This document shows, in pieces, positions 1 through 13,300 of a DNA stretch of 64,000 nt. The notes beneath the pieces are model-generated. The model saw only the letters and a program-made list of their open reading frames with translations. It was not told the origin of the DNA and made no database searches. Source of the DNA: Progne subis subis. Its lineage: Eukaryota; Chordata; Aves; Passeriformes; Hirundinidae. The translations under genes were made by a program, and so were the position numbers. The stretch spans positions 5,637,001-5,701,000 of the forward strand of contig JAKJHU010000014.1 in the NCBI GenBank assembly GCA_022316685.1, given 5' to 3'. Numbering within the stretch: the stretch's first letter is position 1; every line of letters starts with the position of its first letter.

Positions 1-167
1 TTTCAGTGACCATGTATGTTTTACAGTTTAGTTGTTGCAGGTTGCCAGGAACTGCAGCATCTCGTGCAGCCTTCTGCAGAGCAGTTGTGTTTTGGGAGGT
101 GAGGGTGGCAGCCTGGCAGTGTCCTGTTCTGCTTCCAGCTGTGTGAGTAGAAACTCCTGATTACATT

Positions 168-192
168 CCCATTGGATGCAGCATCCAATGGG
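168..192. repeat. 25-bp perfect palindrome with CCAAT/ATTGG
   Basis: CCCATTGGATGC, then A, then GCATCCAATGGG: perfect 12-bp arms with a one-base centre. Each arm contains a CCAAT box in opposite orientation. Confidence 0.95.
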
Positions 193-824
193 CGGTTTGT
201 TAAGAACTTGGCAAAGCTGCTTCTTTTTCTTAGTACGTTGCAGCTCTCTGATTATTTCTCTGAGCCCCTTCTTTATGGTAAGAACGAAACACAGCTTCTC
301 AGCCCTCCCTTTTTCTGGCGTCCTTTGGAAAGCAATAATCAGCTACTGTGCAATTTCCTGTTAATCGTAATACAAAAACTGTAAAAGAAACTGCACTAAA
401 CACCCCCGTAAACGTATATTGAGGTTTGTGATTCATTTCAGTTATGAAGATGACATTTTGTGCTCTGCAACAGAGGGAAGTCACATAAGGCTGGGGAGGA
501 TCATTTGAGGTGCTTAAATAGCTAGTTTCTTCCTTGGTTCTTGCTGTATTGTGTGAGGTATTACTGTTAAAAGGGCTTTTTCCTGTATCCTTTCCCTCTC
601 TCCCCAAACAGAGCATTTCACTGGTGATTTCTGCCAAGAGCAGGCTTTCTCAGTGTCTGGGGTCAGCCAGCATTTTCAGTCCTGGGCTGTGGGGGTGAGG
701 GAAATGGTGCTGGTCCTGTGTAGCTGGCTGGGAACCTTTTATGTATTCCTAAATTGGTTCTTTACTGCTACTTTTGATGGGTCTTAGGAGAATATAACTA
801 CATCTCTCAAGAGATTGCATCAAG

Positions 825-1068
825 TAATAGCAAATGCTACAAACTAAGATTAGATATTAAGAAATTCTTTACTATAGGGTTGGTGAGGCCTTGGCACAGG
901 TTTCCCATAGAGATTGTGGCTGCCCCATCTCTGCCAGTGTTCAAGGCCAGGTTGGATGGGCCTTGAAGCAAGCTGGTGTATTGAAAGGTGACTGTGCCAT
1001 GGCAGAGGGTGGGATGAGATGGTCTTTAAGGTCCCTCCAACCCAAACTATTCCATGATTCTGTGAAAC
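825..1068 (+). mobile_element. CR1 LINE 3' fragment
   Basis: The block reads like the CR1 3' region: a TTAGATATTAAGAAATTCTT stretch, then GGCACAGGTTTCCCA, GTTCAAGGCCAGGTTGGATG, GGTCTTTAAGGTCCCTCCAA and a terminal CATGATTCTGTGAA. It is diverged and 5'-truncated. CR1 is the dominant LINE of bird genomes and supports the avian assignment. Confidence 0.85.
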
Positions 1069-1180
1069 TTACCTTTTGTAAAGCATCCATTCTTCTGTCT
1101 CAGCAAAACATTTTTTTTTTGCATTAAAATTGGCGTGTTCTGGCCTTGCTTGTGAACCACTTCTGTGTCACTCCTGCCAG

Positions 1181-1328
1181 GCTGGACAAAGGCTGCACAG
1201 CTATGGAGAATGAACCCAACACAACGACGTGTTCTGCATCCACAACTACCGTCACCACCACCTCCACTTCCCGCACGCCGCTGCCCCAGATCTCCGTCTA
1301 CAGCGGCTCTGACAGACATGCTGTCCAG
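1181..1328 (+). CDS. PHC3: PHC3 coding exon (N-terminal Ser/Thr-rich)
   Basis: The acceptor CTCCTGCCAG precedes LDKGCTAMENEPN, and the exon ends HAVQ before the donor GTACTG. The frame enters with the third base of a codon, so at least one earlier coding exon exists. The internal ATG at 1203 aligns with an internal Met in human PHC3 and could serve as an alternative start. The Thr/Ser run followed by PQISVYSGSDRHAVQ is the conserved Polyhomeotic N-terminal block. Confidence 0.9.
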
Positions 1329-4300
1329 GTACTGGCCTCAGGGGGCTTCCTCCCTGTCCTGTACAGAGCTCTAAACACAGGCATTGTGCAGTACTTTACC
1401 CAGGATTAACCTTTCATTCTTAACTGCTGTAGTCTTTCTCAGTAGCTGGATTGCTGGTTTTCAGGAGATGTTTACTGGAGGGTCTCAGACCACTTAAGGA
1501 TAGTTCAGGGTAGGTCTGTCTCCCAGATAAGGAAGGGGGAAATGCTATAATAGAAAGTTTGGTTAGTTCACCGTTTGCTGAGGGTGCAGATTATTAACAT
1601 AAACCTTTGCAAAATAAAGCTGTTTGTTTGACTGACATTGACTGGAGGGATCCAAGGTATTTGTGTGGGTGTAAGTGCTGCTTGGGATCCAGCCCCCTCT
1701 TGCTGTTCTTGAAATTAGGTCTCCTTGAACTCTGTATAGTCCATTTTGTCGTGTTGGTAATTGGGTTTCTCACACACTACTCTGATCTCTCAAAAAGCAG
1801 AGGATGATGTAGGATGTGTTGACAAGCAGCTGAGAGACTGGGATGATGTGTTGGGGATGACGCTGTATTGTCAGGCTGTCCTTGAGAACAGGAATATATT
1901 GATGTTGACAGCACTCTGTGACTTGGTCAAGAACAGTGAGGGAGCAAGTTCAGTGTTACGTAATTGGCATGAAAAAAATTTATTTGGTTGTATTTCCTTG
2001 TAAGGGTAAACTTCAACATCATGTCAGCATGGTGCGTGCTTTGTAATTGTAATTAATTACCTACTGATTCATCACAGGTTATTCAGCAGGCCTTGCATCG
2101 TCCTCCTAGCTCAGCTGCTCAGTACCTCCAGCAGATGTATGCAGCCCAACAGCAGCATCTAATGCTGCAGACTGCTGCTCTGCAGCAGCAGCACTTAAGC
2201 AGTGCCCAATTTCAGAGTCTGGCAACTGTTCCACAGGTGAGAGTGAAGATTGCTGAAAAAAGAATTGTGTATTATGTAGAGCAGGGCTACAGTCATTGTG
2301 AAACGTAATAACAGCTTAAGTGCCTGAGCTTAATGCCCCTTGATAATTCACTTTTATATTCTAATGATGTTGTTATTTTAAATTGTATCATACTCCAAAC
2401 TGTTTGGAGGATTTTGTCCAGTGGTATAGATGCTCCAGTAGGCAACCATTCCATGCTTTATTGCATACATTGTAATACATCATGTAAATCATCAAGCAGT
2501 AATAAAATAAATATAAAAAATAGATTACTTCAATCTTCATCCCATGATTTTCTCTAAAAGTTGGTGGGGGAAGCAATGAATGGCATTGTATCTTAGTGAA
2601 ATAAAAAACAGTGAACATCTGGCATCTTAGTGTGTTTTGCCTCACAGCTGGCTGCATTATAAGTAATGGCAAAATTAAATTTCAACCCTGAGTGTGAAAA
2701 TGTCGGAGGTAAATGACATTTCATCTCTGAAACATAGTTTTTAACATCAGTGCTCACTGGAGGAGACCCATTTTGAATTAAAGCAGTGATAAGATTTCCT
2801 TTGACCTCTGTTGGCCTTAGATTGAGAATGTGATCTTGCAGAGAGAGGTTGCTGTTAATGATTTTACACAAGGAAGTGCTAAATGGAGTTAAAGCCCTCA
2901 GGGATATGGCTGTTTGATGTCAGAACTAGACTGACTCACTTTTGCTCCTGGCTTTTTCTTCTGTACTTTTTCCATTGGTTTGTGGTAATATGTTGATTTG
3001 TCTTTTTTTTTGTTGTGATGGATTGCTATGTGGATATACAGTTACTGAGATAGAGCAAAGAAATCAGGTTGGGAAGGGCTGAGAAGTTGTGGTTCTGTTC
3101 CTACAGAAACCTAAATCACTGTCCCTGATACTCACCAGAAGGGCTGGAATAGCAGCCTGGGATAGACACTAGATGTGCATACATAAGTTACCATTCCAGA
3201 ATATGAGGCTGTTCTTTGCAGCGTTTATAAAGTTTCTTTTATTTTTTGGAAAATTCTAATCACAATAAAATTATGACATGAGTTTTAATGATGACTGTTT
3301 TTTATGATATCTCATTTTAAGTTCTGAGCACCATAGGTAGTGAGGTGATCAATTAGCTCCATCATTAGCAGTTTGGCAGACTTTACCTCTGATCATTTTT
3401 CTTCAGGTCTTGATATGAAAGAATTATACCTGAAATTTGGTAGGACTTCAAGGAATTTAGCACCTTGCAGGCAGCATTCCGTAGTGCAGAGTGCACTTTG
3501 CTGGAAAACTATTTCCACCGAGTAAAGCACCTTACTGTGAACTCAGAGAAAGATAAAGGTAGAGAGGGCTGTTTCTGATGGTTTATGCAATAAAATGAAC
3601 ATCACTTAAGCACTTTCTGATTTCACTATTTGACACATATTCTTGCTATTTAGGCAAGCCTGTCAGGTGGGAGGCAATGTACTTCCCCCACTGGGAGTGT
3701 CACTCAGCAGTCGAGCATGTCGCAGACCTCGGTACGTAACTGCACCAAGCCCTCCCTCCATTCCCAACCCTGCTTGGTTGTTCTGTGGCTCTAGGGAAAA
3801 CCAGGGAATGTTACCAGCCTTTCAGTTTGTATTGTTAAAATTAATACTACAGACACAGTGAACAGTCATATGGCGACTCTGTAGTAAGTGCTGGATGCTG
3901 TGTGTGCTTGCTGGTGGCCAGTATTGGCTTCTCCAGTCCCAGACCCCTCTTGGTCCTCTGAGGAGCAGCTGCTTACTCCACAAGCACCAGTGGCTGTTCA
4001 GACTCGTGCAGAAATCACTCCCTGAGCTCTCATCTTTTACATGATTTCTTACTGGATTTTCTACGTTAGTTTCTTTATTCAGGGCACTACCATAGGTGGA
4101 AGTCATAACTGTATATCAGGGACTAAATAGCACTAAATCTAAAGGATCCAAGTCAATGTTCACATATATTTATGAAACTGATTAAATGTTTATAGCAGTC
4201 ATTCTTTTATTGATCATCATCTTTTATCATTCATCTTTTTTGCCGTTTCACTTCCCATATTTTAGGCACGTGCTCAGGTTTCAGTTGTGAGCGGCTGTGT

Positions 4301-7300
4301 TCAGTTCATGCTGTATTTCTTTAAGTGCCATTGTCAGACATGCACAGTCTATTCTGTACAGTTTTACAGTTGTCTGAAGTAGGATTTGTTAGTCCTGCAG
4401 ACATCCTGCTTATTAATCACACCCTCAAGCTGTTCATGACTCCAGTGCATAGCTTCAGTGATTTAAGTGTGTATTTTTTTAAGCTCTCATAGCTTGGCTT
4501 ACAGTTGTTAGAAGTAAAACCATTTATTCATTAAATTTCTGAGGGAAAGTCTATTAAGATGTCTGATGTTAAACTAACATCATAATTGGTCTGGGGTTTT
4601 CCAAGGAAATCTTTTAAGTAAGTGATGAAAAAAGAGCTGGGCACTTAACTCTGTTAGACTGGTTAGAGAAAAAAAAGAAAAAGCAAAGACACAACAGCTT
4701 CTTTTTTTTAAGAAAATGCTAAAGAGTGGTTCTTGAGGAGCATTTAATATGAAATTGGAGAAGGTTTTAGTCTTCAGTAATTTTTCAGTGTGCATATGTG
4801 AAATGAGGATTGAAAGTCCATTAAGTGGTGGCACAAAGAAGTGTCCTGATCAGGTTGCATAATAGGAGAGACTGGTCCATGCAGTTAATATAAACATTTG
4901 AAGATATTAAATATTGAAGTTCAGATGTTTTTCTTAAAATATTGAAATCTCATTCTACATATTCAGTAAATGTGTATTTCTATTTTTGAGACTTCATATC
5001 ATTGTTTATACTCTTAACTGCTAATTTTTATTTACTGCAAAGTTGTTGCTTGCAGTTCAAGAATAAAAACGTGCAGACTTGCCAGAATCCAATTTTGTGA
5101 TGATTGGCTCAATATATCTTCTGATATCTTCACAGTTCAGAGATTCCAACTGCCCCTGCCATTTTTGTCAAGGGCTTTTCTGGCTTTAGACCCTAGGGTG
5201 ATGGAATTTCCATGACAGAAGCAATATTTTTGTTTCCTTAGATTAACCTCTCCACCTCTCCTACACCTGCACAGATAATAAGCCGTTCTCAGACCTCCAA
5301 CACCACCAGCAGCAGCATCACCCAACAGACGATGTTGCTGGGCAGCACCTCTCCCACCTTGAGTGCCAGCCAGGCTCAAATGTATCTGCGAGCTCAGATG
5401 GTAAGTTTTGATTACAGTCCTTGCAAAGTTTGGCTTTGGTCTGTCCCTATTGGAAGATCTAAGCTCTCTTTCTTAAATATATTGGTTCTTATTTTCACTC
5501 ATTTGTAATATTGAAGGAAAAGTCCTCTTAAGTGCTTGTATGAAAATTCATTGATGTGTTTATTAATCTCAAAGATTTTTCTCAATGTGTGGAACAAATA
5601 TATTATTATATTTGATTTACATGATTCTTTTATCTTCTTTGTTTCTATTTTCTATTATTTTCTTTCTCTACTAAGATTACCATGATCAATGGTTCTTTAA
5701 ATAAATTAATCTATACGTAAAAAAGTAAATCATGCAAGCTGTACATAAATACGTGTAAGTTATGTATCTCTTTAAGATACTGCATTTTTTCCACAGATTT
5801 TAAAAAATTCAATCTGTTACTGTGTATTTTTTTCTTGCTTAACAGCTTATTTTTACTCCTGCGACCACTGTGGCTGCTGTCCAGTCTGACATTCCTGTTG
5901 TCTCCTCATCCACCTCATCTTCCTGTCAGTCTGCAGCTACTCAGGTGAGCTTGTGTAAGCTTACTAAAAGTCTGCTCCATCGAGTGGGACAAACTGAAAA
6001 ATAAGGAAATGTGCTTTAGTTTTTCTTGCTTTACTTTCACCCCAGACCAGAGAGCAGATGAGCTGCTGGTGTGGCTCTGCCAAGCTGCAGCTGTATCACC
6101 GTACCTGTGAAGGTGTGCTGAAGGATTTGTCCTCACTGGGGCAGGATGGCAGCAAATCCTCCTGCCTGCCAGTGACGAAGCAAGCACTATTGTTTTGGGT
6201 TTGAATGTTCCCTGTGGTGACACACAGAGCAGTGAGAAGTGAAATGTAAACTAGCTGTTCACCACACAGGTATTAACTGTTGAGTGAGGAAGGGATTATG
6301 TCGTCAAAATAGAGAACAGTGATAATAATTAGTCCTTGTTTTCATGTAAAAGATGATGTAAATCAGTGCTACAAGGGTAGGCATTATCCTTGAAAATGAA
6401 ATTTTAGCTCAGCACGTAGGATTGGAGATCTGGGACGGTTATGTACAGAATCTGGGTGTGTTATACCTGACTTCAGTGAAAATGATCCCTGAGTGATTTA
6501 CATTTCAGAAAGCAAACCTTTTGTTTCGCGTGACATTGGAGGTGTCATGATGAGAAGGGAGGTTAATATTGGTTAATTTGGAGGTTAATCTATAAACAAA
6601 GGTCTTGGTGTTGTTAGCACACAGCAGAGAAGACTCTGGTCCCACTGACCACCCAAGTTTATGTCGGTGTCGGGAAGACCACTCACAGACCACTGCACTT
6701 CCTCAGTGTCTGTAAAAATAAAATTGCCTTTGCTTAAGATGCCTTGTGTCACTTACTTTGAAGGCACAATAATAGAGAAAAATGAAAGTTCTAATTCAAA
6801 TTAATTAACAGTTTCCATTTCTTTTAAAAATCCAATAAAGGAAAAAAGACTTCTGTATTTATCACTGAAGTAATAAAGATGCCTATCCTTCTCTAAGTTT
6901 TATGGCTTTAAAGATACTTTGATATGCAGATTTTTAGTTTCTTGGGATCACAACCATTACAAAATGTAATATTTTTTTTGCTGTTTTTGCCTGATATTTA
7001 TCATAGCTATTTATAGAGTTTAGATCTTTTCATGTTTTGCTCATTTCCCAGGTTCAGAACTTGACGTTGCGCAGTCAGAAGCTGGGTGTGTTGTCAAGTT
7101 CACAGAATGGCCCACCAAAGAGCAGCAGTCAAACTCAGTCCCTGTGCCCCAGTAAAGCTGTCAGCAGCTCCAAGGGCAGCCAGCCAGATCCCTCAGAAAG
7201 CAATAGGAAAGGCGAGAGCCCCGCGCCGGAGTGTCGGAGCACGCCGGTCACACGGACGTCCAGCATACACCACTTAATTACACCAGGTGGGATGAACGTG

Positions 7301-10300
7301 GAGCTGTAGGAAACTCATTAGTATATCACAGTCCGAGTTCAGTGCTCTCTATGGTATTATAGACAATTCCACATGAACAGAGTTCAAATTTTATTAGTAA
7401 ATCCACTTATTTGTTGGTTATTGGATGTTGCACAGGATTTTGATTAAGCAGAGGCAGGAATGTTCTTAAATCACAATAGAAGCGCAATATAGGAACTGCA
7501 ATACCCTTTTGAGTCACAGCACAAACATGATTCTCATTCCTGATCTCTCTCTGTATGTTCATTGTCAAGACATGCTATCCCATCCTCTGGGCAGCAAAAT
7601 GTGGGCTGAAACCACCTCAAATACCTCTTGCTCCCATCTAAATGAATTTTATTGGTAGTTTGTTTCTTTTTTCTGTGTTGTCTGTGTCATGAGAATGTTC
7701 TTATATCAAGCACCTTTATAAAGCCATAGGTAACAATGCTCAGAATGTTAGTATTTTGTACAGAGATAAATCAAAATAACCTGCACTTGGTTAGAGAGGC
7801 ACTTGAACTGCCTGCAGCATATTTGCATCTTAGCTTTCTTACTTTGAAAAAGTGATGGTAGTCTAGACAACTGATCTGAATTCTGTGGAATGTAGCTTGG
7901 CTTAATGACAGCTTTTAGAGAAAGAGTGGGACTTGGAGGCAGACATTCTGGAGGTGTTGAGCCCTAATGCTCTCAGAACTCACATTGGTAAGAAGAAGAA
8001 CTATTCTTAGTAGCAGAACAAATCAAAAAACCTACATAAATGAGTTGTTTCCCAAGTGGACAAGACAAAGCAGGAAGAGGTTTGCGTGTGGAGGAAAATG
8101 TGTGTGTGCTGTAAGAAATGACTGGTGAGTCACTGGTTCACTTCAAGGTGATGTGATTCCTCTGAAAGCTGTGCTGCTTTTAGGTTTGTGCCTCTCAGTT
8201 GCTGTGTTCAAGGTCAGGCAAATGCTTTCAGTGGTTTAAATTTATACTAGACCCTTGGAATTTGATTTAGTCTCTTAACATGATAGTATCTAAAGTTTAA
8301 CTTAACAGTTATCAGCAAATCCTGTTGTGCTTATCATTTCTCTTCCAGTCTGTTTCAAAGCAAAGGTTAAATCCATTTAAAGTTGTGTGAAATTCTTAAA
8401 TAAGGCTGGGTCAGCAATAATCTTAGACCTAGCAGCAAAAAGATAAGATTTAGATACTTCTTTATAGAAAGTATGTATATGTAAAAAGCATGGCCATATT
8501 AATTTATTCACTGCTGCATTTTGCTTTGGAAATTGATAATACTCCCCTAATAAATTGTTCTTGTGTTCTCTATGCTGTCAAAGAAGACATTTTTAAACAA
8601 ATACTGGAAGTGTTAAAAACATTGTGCTGATCTTTAAAGTGAGAATTTTGAGGTATTTTATAATATTTTCAGAACTTGAAGAAATAAATACTAATTGTCT
8701 CTTTTTTCCTGTTCCCTTCACAGCTTCATATTCTCCATTACAACCTCATTCTCTAGTAAAACATCAGCAGATCCCACTTCATTCGCCACCTCCAAAGATT
8801 TCCCATCATCAGCTGATCCTGCAGCAGCAGCAGCAAGTCCAGCCGATTGCACTTCAGACTCCTCCGGGCCCGGAACCTCCTCCATCCCAGCACTGTCTGC
8901 CCCTCCCCAGCCATGCTGCAGCCGGCAGCGTCCAGTCCCACTGCTCCCCTCTCCACATCCACCCTCCGCCTCTCACGCTCTCTCCTACCCCATCCCAATC
9001 CGCTCAACAATCAGTGGTGGTGTCCCCTCCGCCGTCGCACTCCCCGAGTCAATCACCCACCATAATTATTCACCCTCAAGCCCTTATCCAGTCGCAGGCC
9101 AGCTCCCTGGTGCCGGCGGCTCTGCAGCCCGAGCCGGCCGCTCCGCAGGCGGCTGCCGCCAGCCCCGTGCGGCCGCCGCAGCCGCTCGGCCTCGGCCCGC
9201 ACCTTCCGCTCCCGCCCTCGTCCGCCGTGCACATCGGGGCCGTGGAGCCGCCCGCCTTGGTTTCCCCGGGCCAGCAGCTCGTGTCCTCCGCGCCGCACCA
9301 GCAGTACCCGGCCCTGCAATCCGCTCCCATCCCTCTGGCGGCTCCGCCTCAGCTCTCGGCGTCCTCAACCCAGATTCAACCGCTACCCCTGCAGTCCGTG
9401 CAGTCTTTACAAGTGCAGCCTGAAATTCTGTCCCAAGGCCAGGTTTTGGTTCAAAACACTTTGGTTTCTGAGGAAGAGCTTCCTGCTGCAGAGGCTTTGG
9501 TCCAGCTGCCATTTCAAACTCTTCCACCGCCACAGACCGTCGCGGTAAATCTGCAGGTGCAGCCGTCAGTTCCGATTGAAACTCCGGTGGTGAGTGATAA
9601 CATTACGTCCTTTATTCTTTCCCTGGTGTGAGTCTAGGCCATTGACTTCAAAGGGACCTAAATCAGGTGTTAGACAGGGCACAAGAAACCTATTGATTAC
9701 AGAACTGAGCTTTAAGAAAACAACAGGCATTTTTCTTCTGTTTCATGTTCTGGTTTGGGGTTTTTTTTGTTGGCTTTTTGTAATGGATCATCAGTCAAGA
9801 ATATCGACCAGGAATCGTGACAGTGTAAATTTAAGACCTAAAATCTTGTTTCTTAATAAAATGACAATGTATTTGAAGTTTTAAAAAAAAGTAAGTAAAT
9901 ATATGACAATGCTTACATAAAGAATTTTGGTAAATGTGACATGAAGACCGTAAACTTTTACCTCAATGCAAATAGATTTTGATTAGGAGCACAATCTCTA
10001 CTAGGTGAAAGGTGTATATCAGGTTATTAAGATTATAGGTTTCTGGATAATTACTTTTGTATTAACATTAAAAATATCCTCTTCATAAAAGAATAGGAGA
10101 ATTTTGATGCTGTTTTGGCAATTCCCATCACCACCATTTAATTTGGTTCAGCGTTTGTCTCAGATGTCTGTAGTTGGTAATTGAAGGTTTTGCCTTCAAT
10201 CACTGGATTAAAATCAGGAAAATAAAATGATATGCAAATAAGGCTGACATTTAAGGTGGCATTGGGTTTTAGTACTAAAATGCTAATGATATTAAGTTGA

Positions 10301-13300
10301 GCAAAAGAATCAGCAGCTCTTACAGGCTTTTTTGAGGCTATCAACAGGTTAAGGAAGGAGGTGTGCTGTTAATTTTCAATTTATTTTAAGAGGGTAATAA
10401 TCTCAACTTTGGTACTTCAGGGAGAAATTGGGCAAAAGAATAGGATCCAGGTTTGCTTTTGACAGTGTTTTACATTTTAATCTGCTAAACTGACTGTCAG
10501 GAATTTATGTAAATTTATTTCAATACTTTTGAGGGAAAGACCTTAAAATCTCTTATAACCACTAGTGCTTGGTAGTCTTGGTGTACTCTTCTGAAGCACT
10601 CAGCTTGATTATAGTGCTGTGTAAGATAGAACAATTTGCAGACTTGTCATTAAACTTGCATTTTGCAGATGTATTTAAATAACATCAAATTTATGTGTAA
10701 ATACAAGTAACAGTAAGCTATGCACATAAGTTACTGAATAAGTCAAGTTCGCTGCTTGGCTCTTATTGGAGAACTGTGCTTCTTTGTGTTGCTGTTTGTA
10801 ACAATACTTTGATTTTACTGTCATAGATATTGTGATGTCCTGAGTTCATTGTTTGGTATGCATTTTGGGAACTAATATTTTACTAATAGATTAACATATT
10901 TGAGCTGGTAATTTATTTTTAAAACTGTATTTGTGCAACTCTTTTAAGGTGTTAAGGTAGAATGGAAATCTCTCTAAAGCAATAGTTTGTTGGATGCAGA
11001 TTTACCAAGTGGAGAATGTGTGTGAAGAGGAGATGCCCGAGGACTCAGATTGTGTCCACATGGCAAGGACACCTACACCACCCACCTTGTCCCCACCAGC
11101 CATAACCTTGGGCAATGGAGAGGCTCTCAGTTCAGAAGATCCTTTGTCAGGTGAGGACAAATGCCAGACTAGGATAGCTTTTGGGTTTTTGATTTGTGTA
11201 GGTAATTAATGGCCAACTATGTTTGTGGTTAGCAGGTACTGCGTAAAGGAAAATGTTTGCATGAGGAGGGTGTGTTTGTGGAATAGTCTGTTGAAATAAA
11301 CCATCTTGGTTTAAAAGTGGGATCTATAAAGCCTAAGGAAGAGCCTGTGTTAGGGGTTGATGGGTACAGAGATGGGTCTTGGGGGTTTATCTCCTCTTAC
11401 TTCCAGATTCTGAGCCAATGGTTGGCCATAAGTGATAAAACATAACATGTTTTGTTATTTTTTGCAGAACATGGGGGCCTGCCTTCAGTGACATCATCAG
11501 TCAGTGCCTCAGTAATTAAATCTCCATCTGATCCTTCCCATGCCTCTATTCCACCACCACCTCTTTTGCTTCCAGCAGCAACGACAAGAAGCAACAGCAC
11601 ATCCATGCCCAATAGCATTCCCAGCCTGGAAAATAAACCTCCACAGGCTATTGTTAAACCCCAGATCCTCACCCACGTCATCGAAGGCTTTGTGATTCAG
11701 GAGGGCTTGGAGCCATTCCCTGTAAGTCTGAGAGCTGATAGGAATATTTTCACTGCTTATCTTTCAAATTAAGTCTTTGTAAGAATGATGTTATTTGTGG
11801 CTAGTAGATATTTAGATCTTGAATTATCTTTTCAGATGTTGGTTTTGACCTTTTCTCTGCTGATTGGTGACTTGAGTAGTAGGCTATATCTGACGATCAC
11901 TACAGAGAGTGGGTTTAGGCTGCCATTTGGAATAAATTTTTTACATTTGTCTGCCTCCTAGATCCCTCAATTTAAGTGATACCTTAATTTAAACCTCAGA
12001 GCTGAGTCTGTGTTAAAATTCTGAAATGCTACAATTTGTTGTTTCAAGCACTGGCAAGCTCTTAACTGGGCTAGGTGTAATCAGTGCTGTGTCTGGTAAG
12101 AATTACTGTTGAAAATTTTAAATCACAAACTGATAATTTAAAACCTGTCTTACTAATTTAATGTGCATCCCATTTTCCCATTCCTCCATTTCTGTAGATA
12201 TAATGTGTTTCTTCCTTTGTTAAACATAATTGCAAACTCTGCAGAGCAGGAGTGAGTCTTAATTTGTTTGAGAAATGAGCTTTGGCACAATATAATTGCG
12301 CTTCATTGATACGAAGTGGAAACTGATGATCTTCTCAGTTACAACTGTAAAGTCACAACTACTGTTTTTAATTATTCACTGTTGCGAATAATGTTAATTA
12401 CTCGCCATTGCTTTGCTTTTATTGCACCAGGTCAGTCGTTCGTCTTTGCTGGTGGAGCAGCCAGCAGAGAAGAGATTGCTGGTGGAGGGTCAGATCATGA
12501 GTGTGGTGTGTGTTGAATCAGACTTGCAGAACACAAAACATGCAGACAACTCATCAGACACAGAGATAGAGGATATGATTGCAGAAGGTTGGTGGTTTTT
12601 GTTTAAGTGCCCATTTCCCCCCTCCAGTTCTGTGTGCTGTGAAATGGGAATCAAACTGTGGCCTGGCCCAGAAAACCCCAAGTTATTCTGTGAGCACACA
12701 TTTTTGTGTAAATTCTCCTAAGAGTTAAAAGTTCAGAATCTTTTAGCCACCCCTGGGTTTTCTTTCCCACAGCTTGTATCCTTATTGCACCAGAGTGGTT
12801 TTCGGTGATCTGCTTAAATTTAGTCTTAATGCAACTCTTTCTTTAATTCTCTTAAAATTGTTCTATTCCCTCTTACATATCAAAACTCTTTGCAGCACTT
12901 CTGTCCTTATTTTGTTTCATTAGATGTTAATTCAGTTTTCTTTTTAGTATTAACGCTATGCTGTATCTCGGATTTCAGACAGATTTGTCTGTTTTGTGGA
13001 ATTACCCAAACACACATAGTTTTGGGTTTAGTTACTGTTCCTGACAGCTGGTGTTAGGTTTATGTAGAGAATTTGTGGCTACTCATTAGATGAGCTGGTA
13101 GGAAACATCCAGCATCCAGACACTTCCACGTACACAGAAGTTGAGTAGAGGAGATTTTCTGCCAGTAAACCAGGGTATGATTGTGTGTGTGGTAAAAACA
13201 CGCTTCAAATACCCTTCTCAGTATTTCCAGCTCTTTACTGTGCTAGTGCTTTTTGCAGAGCAGCAAAGGGGCCATCTCACCTCACCAATAACAGAAAAAT

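Larger units (their letters stand above)
1..1180 (+). other. PHC3: PHC3 5' intron sequence
   Basis: This is non-coding sequence in front of the first visible PHC3 coding exon, ending in an acceptor at 1179-1180. The exon that should encode the first few residues was not found here and probably lies upstream of the window. The stretch contains a 25-bp palindrome (168-192) and an old CR1 fragment (about 825-1068). No other gene is supported. Confidence 0.7.

Noticed and set aside
9084..9533. 149-codon open frame on the - strand opposite the PHC3 central exon
   Set aside because: It follows from GC-rich coding sequence on the other strand; composition is Ala/Gly/Arg/Pro with no family features.
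9590..9631. Extension of the PHC3 central exon past 9589
   Set aside because: The open frame runs through a consensus donor GTGAGT, and the next exon is in phase only with an end at 9589.
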